Below, piece by piece: positions 11,452 through 19,753 of a DNA stretch of 64,000 bases. Source of the stretch: Burkholderiaceae bacterium 16 (GTDB lineage: Bacteria > Pseudomonadota > Gammaproteobacteria > Burkholderiales > Burkholderiaceae); assembly GCA_000955785.1 (NCBI GenBank), contig JYOD01000065.1:12877-76876 (forward strand), read 5' to 3'. The position numbers were made by a program, and so were the translations under genes. Below the pieces are notes generated by a model. That model saw only the letters and a program-made list of their open reading frames with translations. It was not told the DNA's origin and searched no databases. Within the stretch, counting starts at the first letter, position 1, and every line of letters begins with the position of its first letter.

Positions 11452-11934
11452 ATGTCAAAAATCTCATGCGATGTTCATTGGAAAATGGAGTGGCCGCCAG
11501 AAAAAATGCCCGTCGAACAAGTCTACGGAATTCTATTTTTTGGGGATGGATCGGTCCTGATCCTGGATGATGCAGGGCGATTTAACCTTCCTGGAGGTCA
11601 TCCGGAGAATCGCGAGACCTGGCTCCAGACATTGAAGCGCGAGTGTATAGAAGAGGCTCAGGCTGAAATATCCAATCCGATGTATCTCGGTCATGTCGCA
11701 GTCAAAGAGCATGTCGATGGTCATACCAGGGACTTCGTGCAACTGCGGTTCGTGGCAGATGTTCGGAAACTACTGCCATCCAGTCCCGACCCTGTTACCG
11801 GCACGATCTACGCGCGCAAGAAAGTTAGCCCTTCCAATGCGGCAAGGCTACTCAACTGGGGCGAGCATGGTATTCAGCAGCTACAAGATGCGGAAGCTCT
11901 ATGGCAGTTGACCAAGCAGAGGCGGGCGACGTGA
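11452..11934 (+). CDS. Second Nudix hydrolase of the pair
   Basis: A 160-residue protein with an intact Nudix box (G-HPENR-E-TWLQTLK-RE-C-I-EE). The N-terminal half begins SKISCDVHWKMEW and continues VEQVYGILFFGDGSVLILDDAGRFNLPGGH. It is only distantly like the first Nudix protein, so the two are not a recent tandem duplication. Composition is intermediate between the AT-rich gene before it and the GC-rich genome. Ribosome-binding site weak (AGAGTG). Substrate unknown. Confidence 0.83.
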   Translation: MSKISCDVHWKMEWPPEKMPVEQVYGILFFGDGSVLILDDAGRFNLPGGHPENRETWLQTLKRECIEEAQAEISNPMYLGHVAVKEHVDGHTRDFVQLRFVADVRKLLPSSPDPVTGTIYARKKVSPSNAARLLNWGEHGIQQLQDAEALWQLTKQRRAT

Positions 11935-12121
11935 CGCCCCGATGGCAACTAGCGCCGGTGTTCATCGTGTTCGGGGCATCGTTGCTCCGCAGCCGATGGC
12001 AACTAAAGCGGATGCCCGTCGTGGAAGACGAAAATAGCGCCGGCTCGTTTCCGGGCCGGCAAGAATTCCCTGCTGCCTCTATTTCCCAGGGCCCCCGGCC
12101 CGAGCCGAAGTGCCCCCCCGG

Positions 12122-12583
12122 TCAGTCACGCATCGCCGGCATGGCGTTGCCCGTCAGCAGTACCGCCGCTTGTTCACCATACGTGACCACGTAACCGCCA
12201 TTGGACGCTTGCCATGCCTGGGCGCCTTGCCGGTCGGCGAACCAGAGTTGCTGGTAATCGCCGAACTGGCCGAGGTCGAGGCGGTAGCGGTCCAGTACCC
12301 TGGCGGGCCGGCTGTCGATGTCGCGTTTGCATGCGGACCAGCTGGCGTAGCCCAGTTCGGCCGCCAGCAGATGCAGGCAGTGCTTGAGCTGCAGTGTGTG
12401 GCGCAGCCGGTAGAGTTCCGCGACGCTTTGAACGCGTACCTGCGCGTGGTGGATGCGCCGGATTACCGGTAGCGCCTGCATGGCTTCTTCAGCGTGGAGC
12501 TGGCGCAGCAGCCTGCGTGCATGGCGGCGCAGGAAATCGCTATTGGGTAGACGGGATGGAGCGTTGAGCGTTGTGAGCCACAT
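12122..12583 (-). CDS. Small protein with an ankyrin-type leader-like motif
   Basis: A 153-residue cytoplasmic protein of unknown function. The segment LRRHARRLLRQLHA, with LAAELGYASWSACKRDI about 55 residues later, resembles a motif found at the N-terminus of several proteobacterial uncharacterised and ankyrin-repeat proteins (pattern: residues that read as AQxVIAREYGFxSWxxLK). The C-terminal half (DYQQLWFADRQGAQAWQASNG) is unfamiliar. The start MWLTTLN at 12583 has AAGGA a proper distance upstream. It is transcribed away from the oxidoreductase operon's end and lies alone. Confidence 0.6.
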   Translation of the reverse strand: MWLTTLNAPSRLPNSDFLRRHARRLLRQLHAEEAMQALPVIRRIHHAQVRVQSVAELYRLRHTLQLKHCLHLLAAELGYASWSACKRDIDSRPARVLDRYRLDLGQFGDYQQLWFADRQGAQAWQASNGGYVVTYGEQAAVLLTGNAMPAMRD

Positions 12584-12827
12584 GTCATGTCCTTGCAATG
12601 CCGTTTCCCGCGGCGGCAAAAAAGGTCAACGTTGTGGTTCTTGCAACGAACTGGCGGTGCCGGGCTGGATCGCTCGGCGCCGTACGGTACGGGCAGGCAG
12701 GTGCGCTGGCTTTTGCGGGAGCGGGCGCCCTGCCGGCGCCCGGACGGGATTATATGCCAGCACCGGATGCCTTTGGCAAGCGTTGGCTGAATCAGGCTGC
12801 GCTTGCCCTTGGCCGGATGCCAGCCGG

Positions 12828-14312
12828 CTAGGCCGCCTGCGCCTCGGTCTCGGCTGTCAGTCCGAGTTCCTCCACCAGCCGTGCCGCCAGCGCTGCCGCC
12901 TGGTTGCGCACGTCGATGATGGTGCCTGACTCCCACAGCGCCCCGCGCAGCGGTGCGCCCAGCGTGCTGAGGCCGGGCACGAGGCGGCCGCCGCGATCGA
13001 ATACGCGGCCGCGCGCGTCGCCGTCGAGGCCAGACCCGGCTGCCGCCGGCCGCACCAGGCCGCGCGCCAGCAGGCTGCGCACCAGGGGCCGGGTGTTGCC
13101 TGCGTGCCAGCCATACTCCGCGCCGGTGCAGTTGATGGCCGCGTCCACCGTGGAGGGCGCGGGCAGCGGGCGCGACAGGCGCAGGGCCACGCGCTGGCCT
13201 CTCCCCCCGCTGCCGTGACCGCCACGCTGCCAGCCGCTGGCGGTGTTCCCGTCATCGGCCGGCGCCAGTGCGGTGACGCGGGCGGCGTGTACGTGCAGGC
13301 GTCCCTGTGCGCGCACCGCCTCGAATACCGCATGCGTGGGCGGCGCGGCACGGTGCAGCAGGTTGTCCCAGAAGGGCCGCACATGGCGCAGGAAGCGCTG
13401 GCGCTCCGGCACGCTGGCGGCCGCCCACAGCGGGCCGATGTAGGTACGCAGCGCGGGCGGCACGCTTTGCCAGTCGAGGCCTTGCGCCGTCAGTTCAGCG
13501 CTTTGCCGGCGCACCCGCCGGACCACGTCGCGCGCGGTGGGCGCGGCCAGCGCTTCAGGTCCCGCGGCGGCTAGGAAGTCGTCGCAGGGGCCGGCGTTGT
13601 GGCGCAGCCAGGGTACTAGCGCACGCCGGGAGAACGCGTGGTAGGTGCCGGTGAAGCCGAGGCGTTCCAGCGTGGCGACCACGTCGAGCATGGTCAGGCT
13701 GGTGCCGATCAAGGCGATCTCGCGTGCGTTCGCGAGCCGGGCCAGTGCTTCGGGCTGCCAGGGGTCCGGCACGTAGCGGCCATCGGCTTCGAGCGCGTCG
13801 TCATGCGCCAGCGCCGGCCGCGCGGGCTGCACGCCGGTGGCCAGCACGATGTGGTCCGCATCCCAGACACGGCCGTCGGCGCTGCGCACACGGTGCGGCA
13901 CGCCGATGGTCACGTCGGTGATTTCCGCTCGCACATGTTCCAGCGTGGCGTGCCCGGCGGCGCCAGCCAGCGCGCGTGCCAGGGTGTCTTGCAGGTAATC
14001 GCCGTACACGCCGCGCGGGGCGAAGGCGTTGTCGGCCTCGGCGGGGGCGGCATGACCTTGGCGCACCAGCCATTGCGAGAAGTCTTCCAGCGCATCGGGG
14101 TGAAGGCTGAAGTTCAGCGCGGGCCCATTGAGGTAGTGCGCCGGGTCTTGCGTGCTGTAGGCCAGGCCGCGCCCCGGCTCGGCATGCGGCTCGAACAGGT
14201 GGATGGCGAGCGGTGCGCTGCTGTCGCGCAGCAACCGGATGGCGGTCAGGGTGCCGGCCATGCCGCCTCCCACGATGGCGATGCGGCGTGGCTGGGAATC
14301 GGGTCGGGTCAT
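12828..14312 (-). CDS. FAD/NAD(P)-binding protein, last gene of the scavenging operon
   Basis: A 494-residue flavoprotein-like protein. The N-terminal Rossmann motif is IAIVGGGMAGTLTAIRLL, followed by EPGRGLAYSTQDPAHYLNGPA, a pattern of the YdhS-like FAD/NAD(P)-binding family. An ATG-type second dinucleotide-binding region is EIALIGTSLTMLDVVATL. The start MTRPDSQPRR at 14312 puts it 7 bp downstream of the acyl-CoA-dehydrogenase-like gene, so they are cotranscribed. It may supply reduced flavin or act as a monooxygenase partner to that gene; the reaction is not known. Confidence 0.8.
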   Translation of the reverse strand: MTRPDSQPRRIAIVGGGMAGTLTAIRLLRDSSAPLAIHLFEPHAEPGRGLAYSTQDPAHYLNGPALNFSLHPDALEDFSQWLVRQGHAAPAEADNAFAPRGVYGDYLQDTLARALAGAAGHATLEHVRAEITDVTIGVPHRVRSADGRVWDADHIVLATGVQPARPALAHDDALEADGRYVPDPWQPEALARLANAREIALIGTSLTMLDVVATLERLGFTGTYHAFSRRALVPWLRHNAGPCDDFLAAAGPEALAAPTARDVVRRVRRQSAELTAQGLDWQSVPPALRTYIGPLWAAASVPERQRFLRHVRPFWDNLLHRAAPPTHAVFEAVRAQGRLHVHAARVTALAPADDGNTASGWQRGGHGSGGRGQRVALRLSRPLPAPSTVDAAINCTGAEYGWHAGNTRPLVRSLLARGLVRPAAAGSGLDGDARGRVFDRGGRLVPGLSTLGAPLRGALWESGTIIDVRNQAAALAARLVEELGLTAETEAQAA

Positions 14313-14319
14313 GATGATC

Positions 14320-15621
14320 TCAGGCGTTGGTGCCGGGCGGGTTGGCGTGTGCCGCTGGCGGTGCCGCGGCGCGCAGCGCCTGTTCACCGGCATTCACCAG
14401 GATGGCGTCGTTCTGCGGGGTATGGATGCGGCTGCACAGCACGTTGCGGTAATGGCGCTCAAGCGGATTGCCACGCGACAGGGCAGGGTTGCCGGCGAGC
14501 CTGACGGCAAGCTCGACGGCGGCGATGGCGTTGTCGGTGATGTTGAGCTTGAGCAGGTTGCTGTCCGTGGCGCTGGCCGGCGCGCCGGCATCGGCATCGG
14601 CGCTGAAGCGGTCCAGCTGGATGCGGCTGGCCAGCAGCCAGCTGTCGATGCGGCCCACCGCTTCCTGGAAGCGCGGCAGCGTGGCCAGCGGCGCGCCCAG
14701 GCTGCCGGGCGCGCGCAGGTTGAGCCACGCAACAAACCAGTCGCGGGCGCTGTGCGCCACGGCGTTGTACAGCGTGCCGAGCAAGGTGGATGTCCACACG
14801 GCCCAGGCCGGGTCATGGCGCTCCGCCCAGGCTTCGGGCAGACGCAGGTCGACCGCGTAGGCCGCGGGCAGCGGGGTGCTGTCGAAGACCACGTCGTGGC
14901 TGCCGGTGGCGCGCATGCCGAGATGGTCCCAGGTAGGCACTACGGTGATGCCGGGCGCGTCGCGCGGCACCAGGAACACACCGGTGCGCGGGCTGGGCTC
15001 GTCGGTGCGGCCCCATACGGCCAGCCAGCTCAGCGCCGGGATGCCGGTGGAATAGATCTTGTGGCCCGACAGCAGCCAGCCGTCGCCCTGCCGGCGCGCC
15101 ACCGTGGCCGGCAGGCCGCCGCGCGCGGGGGAGCCCAGCGCGGGCTCCACGCGCAGGGAATTGATCAGCGCGCCATGTTCCACCGCGCTGCGTTGCACCT
15201 GTTCGCGGATGTCAGCCGGCCATAGCGTGTCCTGTGCCAGGTTGCGATGGCCGAGGATCTGCATCACCAGCACCAGCGCCGTGGACGGATCGCCCGCAGC
15301 CACGTGATGGACCACGCGGCGCGCTTCCGCCAGGCCGGCGCCGGCACCGCCGAGCGCGCGCGGCACGGTGAGGTCGAGCAGCCCGAGCTGGTGGAGTTCG
15401 GCGATGTTCTCGAAGGCGAAGGTGGCGTCGCGGTCATGTGTGGCGGCGCGTGCGGCAAAGCGCGCGGACAATGCGCGCAAGGCTTCGTCCGTGCGCAGGG
15501 GACGCGCCGCGCCGGCCGTACCGGTGGCATCGGGGGTTGGCGCGGCGGGCGTGAAGCCGCTTTCGCGATGCCACTCCGAAATCCGCTGCCGGCCGGTAGT
15601 GCCGGTGGGTTTCAAATGCAT
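14320..15621 (-). CDS. SfnB/DszC-like acyl-CoA-dehydrogenase-fold oxidoreductase
   Basis: A 433-residue protein of the acyl-CoA dehydrogenase superfamily. It shows the helical N-domain, a mid domain with the LLSGHKIYSTGIPALSW segment, and a C-domain ending before AHANPPGTNA. It lacks the catalytic Glu context (IYEGTSEI) of true acyl-CoA dehydrogenases, ending its conserved part with HYRNVLCSRIHTPQNDAIL. It therefore looks more like the flavin-dependent monooxygenases and SfnB-type sulfur-acquisition oxidoreductases of this fold. A strong AGGAG precedes the ATG at 15621. Its place behind an SsuABC-like transporter supports oxidation of an imported organosulfur or related compound (inference). 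Confidence 0.75.
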   Translation of the reverse strand: MHLKPTGTTGRQRISEWHRESGFTPAAPTPDATGTAGAARPLRTDEALRALSARFAARAATHDRDATFAFENIAELHQLGLLDLTVPRALGGAGAGLAEARRVVHHVAAGDPSTALVLVMQILGHRNLAQDTLWPADIREQVQRSAVEHGALINSLRVEPALGSPARGGLPATVARRQGDGWLLSGHKIYSTGIPALSWLAVWGRTDEPSPRTGVFLVPRDAPGITVVPTWDHLGMRATGSHDVVFDSTPLPAAYAVDLRLPEAWAERHDPAWAVWTSTLLGTLYNAVAHSARDWFVAWLNLRAPGSLGAPLATLPRFQEAVGRIDSWLLASRIQLDRFSADADAGAPASATDSNLLKLNITDNAIAAVELAVRLAGNPALSRGNPLERHYRNVLCSRIHTPQNDAILVNAGEQALRAAAPPAAHANPPGTNA

Positions 15622-15649
15622 TCTTGCTCCTGTTTTGTCTGGTGGACGT

Positions 15650-16603
15650 TCAATGGCAGATCAGCCCGCTCTCGACCAGCATCATGTTGAAGGCGGCGTC
15701 GCCGGCGGCTGCATCTCGCAGCCGTGCAAGCCGCCCGTCGCGTTGCCAGCGCGCCAGCCAGTGCTCCAGGTAGCGCGCCGATTGCGCATCAGCCTGGCGC
15801 AGCGTCAGCGTCGCGCCCTCGCCATCGAGTAGCAGCGGCGCCGCCGCGAAGAAGCGCCATTCCGGCAAGCGCATCACGCGCGCGATCAGCGCGGCATCTT
15901 CCGCCACCGCCGCGCACTCGCCACGGCGGAACGCCAGCAGCGACTGCAGCGGCGAGGGATAGCGGCGAAGCCCGGCGCCGGCCCGGTTCAGGAGCGCCTG
16001 GAAAGGGCTGCCTTCGCTCACGCAGGCGGACTTGCCGTCGAGCGCATCGAGCCGGCTTACCGGCGCGAAGCGCAGGGTCAGCAAAATGCCGCGAGGCGTG
16101 CCTGGTGCCCGTACGGAGGCTGCGCGCGGATACGCACCGTCCGCCGCCGTGCCAAAAGCGAGATCGATAGCGGGGTGCTCGTTGCTGCCGGCGCTGGCTA
16201 CCGGCAAATGCCGAAGCCTGACCGGGACGCCCAGCGCGCGACCCAGTTCCGCGGCCAGCGCGGCTTCACCCGGATCGGGCTCTGCCACCAGCGGCCGGCC
16301 CGGCGGCGTCGGGTGCGGATACGCATGCACGCCCACCACCAGCTCGCCGCGCGCCTGGGCTTGCCGCAGCAATGGACCGGGTTCGGCGTGCGATTGCCAC
16401 GGCGTACCCGCGAACAGCCATAGCGGCAGGGCGATCGCGCAAGCCGCCAGGGCGATCCTGCCCGCAATGCGCCTTGCCGCCGCCGGGATGCCCGAGGGCA
16501 AGCGCGGCAGGGCATGCGTACGCGTGCCGTCCGCCATCCTCCCTGGCACGGAGTCAGGCCCCAGCCACCATGTGCCGTGCAGATGCCTGAGTTCATCGGG
16601 CAT
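15650..16603 (-). CDS. Family-3-type solute-binding protein with N-terminal anchor
   Basis: A 317-residue protein. Residues about 46-70 (IALAACAIALPLWLFAG region) form a signal peptide or anchor behind an unusually long Arg-rich N-terminus. After it comes a periplasmic binding-protein domain beginning LLRQAQARGELVVGVHAYPHPTPPG, with the SACVSEGSPFQALL hinge-like segment typical of SBP_bac_3 proteins. GAGG upstream supports ATG at 16603, 21 bp after the ATPase stop; a later Met (MADGTRTH) would shorten the leader. It is a second, different binding protein within an operon that already has an SsuA-type one, which is unusual. Confidence 0.72.
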   Translation of the reverse strand: MPDELRHLHGTWWLGPDSVPGRMADGTRTHALPRLPSGIPAAARRIAGRIALAACAIALPLWLFAGTPWQSHAEPGPLLRQAQARGELVVGVHAYPHPTPPGRPLVAEPDPGEAALAAELGRALGVPVRLRHLPVASAGSNEHPAIDLAFGTAADGAYPRAASVRAPGTPRGILLTLRFAPVSRLDALDGKSACVSEGSPFQALLNRAGAGLRRYPSPLQSLLAFRRGECAAVAEDAALIARVMRLPEWRFFAAAPLLLDGEGATLTLRQADAQSARYLEHWLARWQRDGRLARLRDAAAGDAAFNMMLVESGLICH

Positions 16604-16624
16604 GGCCGCCTCGCCTGCGTTGGC

Positions 16625-17458
16625 TTACCATCCCTGGCCCAGCCCCAGCAGGCCGAGGATCTCGCGGCGCAGCCGGATCAGTTCGGGGTCGTCGCGATGG
16701 CGCGGATAGTCGCGGTCGATCCTGAGTTCCGCCATGATGCGGGCGGGGCGCTCGCTGAACACGATCACGCGCGTGGCCAGCAGCAGCGCTTCCTCCACGT
16801 CGTGCGTAACCAGCAGCGCGGTAAAGCGCGAGCGCTGCCACAGCGCTACCAGCTCGCCCTGCATGCTCAGGCGCGTCAGCGAATCGAGCTTGCCCAGCGG
16901 CTCGTCGAGGATCAGCAGGCGCGGCTCGTTGACCAGCGCGCGCGCCAGCGCGGCGCGTTGCGCCATGCCGCCGGAAAGCTGGCGTGGATAGGCGCGGGCG
17001 AAGTCGGTCAGCCCCACGCGTGCCAGCGCATCGTCCACGCGGGCACGCTGGCTGCCGAGCAAGCCGCGCGCTTCCAGGCCGAGCGCGGCGTTGTCCCATA
17101 CGGTGCGCCACGGGTAGAGCGTGGGGTCCTGGAACACCACCACCCGGCTCGGGTCGGGCCCGCCGATCGGCACGCCATCCACCGCCAGCGTGCCGCGCCG
17201 TGGCGGCTCCAGCCCGGCCACCAGCCGCAGCAGGGTGGACTTGCCGCAGCCGCTGGGGCCGAGCAGGGCAACGAACTCGCCCGGCTCCGCAGTCAGGCTG
17301 ACGCGGCTGAGCACCGGCAGCACCTGGTCGCGCAGCGTGAAATGATGGCTGACCTGGTCGATGGTCAGGCGCACGCCGTTGCCGGCGGCACCAACCTTGT
17401 CGATGGCAGCTTGCGCAGGCTGAGCCCGGGCGGGTTCGTCGAGCACGGCGCTTACCAT
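16625..17458 (-). CDS. ABC transporter ATP-binding protein (SsuB/TauB type)
   Basis: A 277-residue ABC ATPase that energises import by the neighbouring permease. Walker A is GPSGCGKST, the signature is LSGGMAQR, Walker B is LLILDEPLGKLD and the switch His lies in VTHDVEEAL. The ATG at 17458 overlaps the permease stop by 7 bp (ATGGTAA), showing translational coupling; a longer open frame to 17899 only runs antiparallel through the permease region. FQDPTLYPWRTV is typical of the nitrate/sulfonate/taurine class. Confidence 0.9.
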   Translation of the reverse strand: MVSAVLDEPARAQPAQAAIDKVGAAGNGVRLTIDQVSHHFTLRDQVLPVLSRVSLTAEPGEFVALLGPSGCGKSTLLRLVAGLEPPRRGTLAVDGVPIGGPDPSRVVVFQDPTLYPWRTVWDNAALGLEARGLLGSQRARVDDALARVGLTDFARAYPRQLSGGMAQRAALARALVNEPRLLILDEPLGKLDSLTRLSMQGELVALWQRSRFTALLVTHDVEEALLLATRVIVFSERPARIMAELRIDRDYPRHRDDPELIRLRREILGLLGLGQGW

Positions 17459-18513
17459 TTGACCACTCCTTTTTGCCAGGCCAGCAGGCGGTCCCGCGAG
17501 CGGAACAGCAAGGTGATGAGCCCTGAGAACAGGATCGCCATCACCAGCAGCGCGCCGTACATGCTGGCGTAGGCGGCCCAGCCCTGGGCCCATTGCAGGT
17601 ACCAGCCCAGGCCGGACTTGACGCCCAGCATCTCGGCCACCACCAGCACCGAGAACGATGCGCCCAGGCCCATGAACAGGCCGACGAACACGCTCGGCAG
17701 CGCCGCGGGCACGGCGACTTTCAGCACCAGGAAGCGCTCTTTGGCACCGAGGGTGCGGGCCACGTCGTAATACGCCGGGTCCACCGCCGCCACGCCGGAC
17801 CACGTCAGCACCGTGACCGGGAACCAGGTCGCCAGCGCTACCAGGAAGGTGGCCGCGCTGGCGCTGCTGGGAAAGGCGAAGAACACGATCGGCAGCCATG
17901 CCGTGGCCGGCAGCGGCCCCAGCAGGCGCAGCACCGGGTGGACCCAGTAGCCTGCGCGGCTCGACCAGCCGATGGCCACGCCGGTCAGGAAGCCCGCCAG
18001 CGCGCCGAGCAGGTAGCCGGTGGCCAGCAGGCGCAGCGAGTGCGCCACCGCGTCGGCCAGCCGCGCATAGTCCTCGAGAAACACTTCAAGCAGGGTTTGC
18101 GGCGGCGCGAAGAAGGGGCGCGGCAACAAGCCGAGCTTGGCGGTCACCAGTTCCCAGATCAGCGTCAGCACCGCGAGCACCAGCAGCCACGGTCCGGCAC
18201 GGCGCAGCGCGGCGCCGATGCCGCCCAGCCGGTGCTGCACGAACGCCAGCACCAGCAGCACGGCGGCGATACCCGCGAACAGCGAGGCGGTTTCATGCGT
18301 CAGTGGCCAGTCTTCCGGCTCGGGCCAGAATTTCACCACAGCGGCGACGGCCAGCCAGGCCGCCGCGGCCAATGCGCCGCCCAGCCAGACACGCGGGATC
18401 GCGGGCGCCGGCACGGCCAGGAAGTCATCGGGCGCGTCGAAGGCATCGTGTCCGGCAAGCGCCTGTGCGCTGTCCAGCGCGCCGCGCTGCCCGTCAGCCG
18501 AGAACGTTGGCAT
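17452..18513 (-). CDS. ABC transporter permease (SsuC/TauC type)
   Basis: A 353-residue inner-membrane permease, longer than the usual ~260 because of extra N-terminal hydrophobic segments (VWLGGALAAAAWLAVAAVV and ASLFAGIAAVLLVLAFV). The core carries the BPD_transp_1 EAA loop (ARTLGAKERFLVLKVAVPAALP). Its start at 18513 overlaps the upstream binding-protein stop by 20 bp, and its end overlaps the ATPase start, so the three are tightly coupled. Confidence 0.9.
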   Translation of the reverse strand: MPTFSADGQRGALDSAQALAGHDAFDAPDDFLAVPAPAIPRVWLGGALAAAAWLAVAAVVKFWPEPEDWPLTHETASLFAGIAAVLLVLAFVQHRLGGIGAALRRAGPWLLVLAVLTLIWELVTAKLGLLPRPFFAPPQTLLEVFLEDYARLADAVAHSLRLLATGYLLGALAGFLTGVAIGWSSRAGYWVHPVLRLLGPLPATAWLPIVFFAFPSSASAATFLVALATWFPVTVLTWSGVAAVDPAYYDVARTLGAKERFLVLKVAVPAALPSVFVGLFMGLGASFSVLVVAEMLGVKSGLGWYLQWAQGWAAYASMYGALLVMAILFSGLITLLFRSRDRLLAWQKGVVKW

Positions 18514-19561
18514 AGATGCGCTCCGCGAATTTGCTGGAATCGGTGCCGGGCCGGATCACCGACACCAGCTTGAGTTCGTCGGTGTACTGCGCCAGCTCCT
18601 TCTTCAGGTCCGCGCCCACCGGATGGTGGCCGTGCGTATGGCTCTTGAGCATGGCCACCACATCGGCCTGCGGAACCTTGGCGAACTCGGCAAAATGCCG
18701 CGCCGCGCCTTCGGGATTGGCCACCGTCCAGTCCTGCGCTTGCAGCACGGCGTGGGTGAGCGCCGAAGCGGTCTGCTTGTCCTCGCGGATCAGGCTGCCG
18801 CGAATGCCGAGCACGCAGCAGGCGCGGTTGGCGTATTCGTCCGACAGGTTGGTGGCGACCTCGACCAGGCCGCGCTCCTTGCGCAGCAGGTAGGTGCGCG
18901 GGTCGCCGTCGGCGGCGGCCTGGGCTTCGCCTTTTTCCAGCGCGATGCCGAGCAGGTCGGCCGGGTACTGGCGCCACTGCACATCGCGCACGGGGTCGAT
19001 GCCGCGCTTGGCCAGCAGGATGGAAAAGAAGTTCTTGGCCGGGCTGGCCATGTCGCTGACGGCCACGGTCTTGCCCTTGAGGCTCTTCAGGTCGGTCACG
19101 CCCGAGTTGCTCAGGGTCAGCAGCCGCATGCAGCCGCCGTGGGTGGCCGCCGTCAGCTTGACGTCGAAGCCTTGCTCGAGCGGCTTGAGCCAGCGCAGCG
19201 CCATGCCCACGCCGGCGTCCGCTTTCTTGGTGGCAATGGCTTCGAGCAACTGGTCGGTCGAGCCGCCAAAGTTGATCAGCTCCACGTCCAGGCCGTGGTT
19301 GCGGAAGATGTTCTCCTTCAGCGCCGCGGCAACCGGCGCCAGGCACACGGAACTGGCGTTCCAGGCCAGCTTGACCGGCTTGAGCTGGCCGGTGGCGGCG
19401 CTGGCCCTGGAGGTCCAGATAAAGGGCGCGACGCCGCCGGCGATGGCGAGCGCGCCGGCGGCCTGCAGCCAGCCGCGGCGGTTCAGGGTGCCCGTGCTGC
19501 GCGGATTGCCCTCGGGCGAGGAACGGTTGACTGCGGACGGCTGCTCTGGCTCTTGGTGCAT
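18494..19561 (-). CDS. Tat-type SsuA/TauA-like ABC substrate-binding protein
   Basis: A 355-residue periplasmic binding protein and first gene of the six-gene operon. The leader NRRGWLQAAGALAIAGG resembles a twin-arginine signal, ending near SRASAAT. The mature part begins VKLAWNASSVCLAPVAAALK and has the INFGGSTDQLLEAIATKKAD loop typical of NMT1/SsuA-like proteins (sulfonates, taurine, nitrate, nitriles). GAGGAG precedes ATG at 19561. Extra Cys residues (GGCMRLL, NRACCVLG) are notable. The ligand cannot be named from sequence. Confidence 0.85.
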   Translation of the reverse strand: MHQEPEQPSAVNRSSPEGNPRSTGTLNRRGWLQAAGALAIAGGVAPFIWTSRASAATGQLKPVKLAWNASSVCLAPVAAALKENIFRNHGLDVELINFGGSTDQLLEAIATKKADAGVGMALRWLKPLEQGFDVKLTAATHGGCMRLLTLSNSGVTDLKSLKGKTVAVSDMASPAKNFFSILLAKRGIDPVRDVQWRQYPADLLGIALEKGEAQAAADGDPRTYLLRKERGLVEVATNLSDEYANRACCVLGIRGSLIREDKQTASALTHAVLQAQDWTVANPEGAARHFAEFAKVPQADVVAMLKSHTHGHHPVGADLKKELAQYTDELKLVSVIRPGTDSSKFAERIYANVLG

Positions 19562-19753
19562 GGCACTCCTCGGTAGGCTGCGGGATGTGGACGATATGCA
19601 CCATGCTAAGAACTGGTTCACTGCAACAGAACGAATTTGTTGGCACAAGCTTGCACGCCCACCGACTAATGCGGCGGCTGCATATGCTTGTACCGGCGCG
19701 AGCGCGTGGCCGGCAGTGGGGTAAGATCGCCGCTTTCCATTCCGGTCAGATCG

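Noticed and set aside
11940..12005. Short direct repeat CGATGGCAACTA after the second Nudix gene
   Set aside because: Only 12 bp, copies about 52 bp apart; could be chance. Not convincing as an insertion footprint.
19641..19654. TGGCAC-N4-TTGC, near match to a sigma-54 promoter ahead of the GlxA-type gene
   Set aside because: The GG and GC dinucleotides are 9 nt apart rather than the required 10, and spacing is strict for sigma-54.
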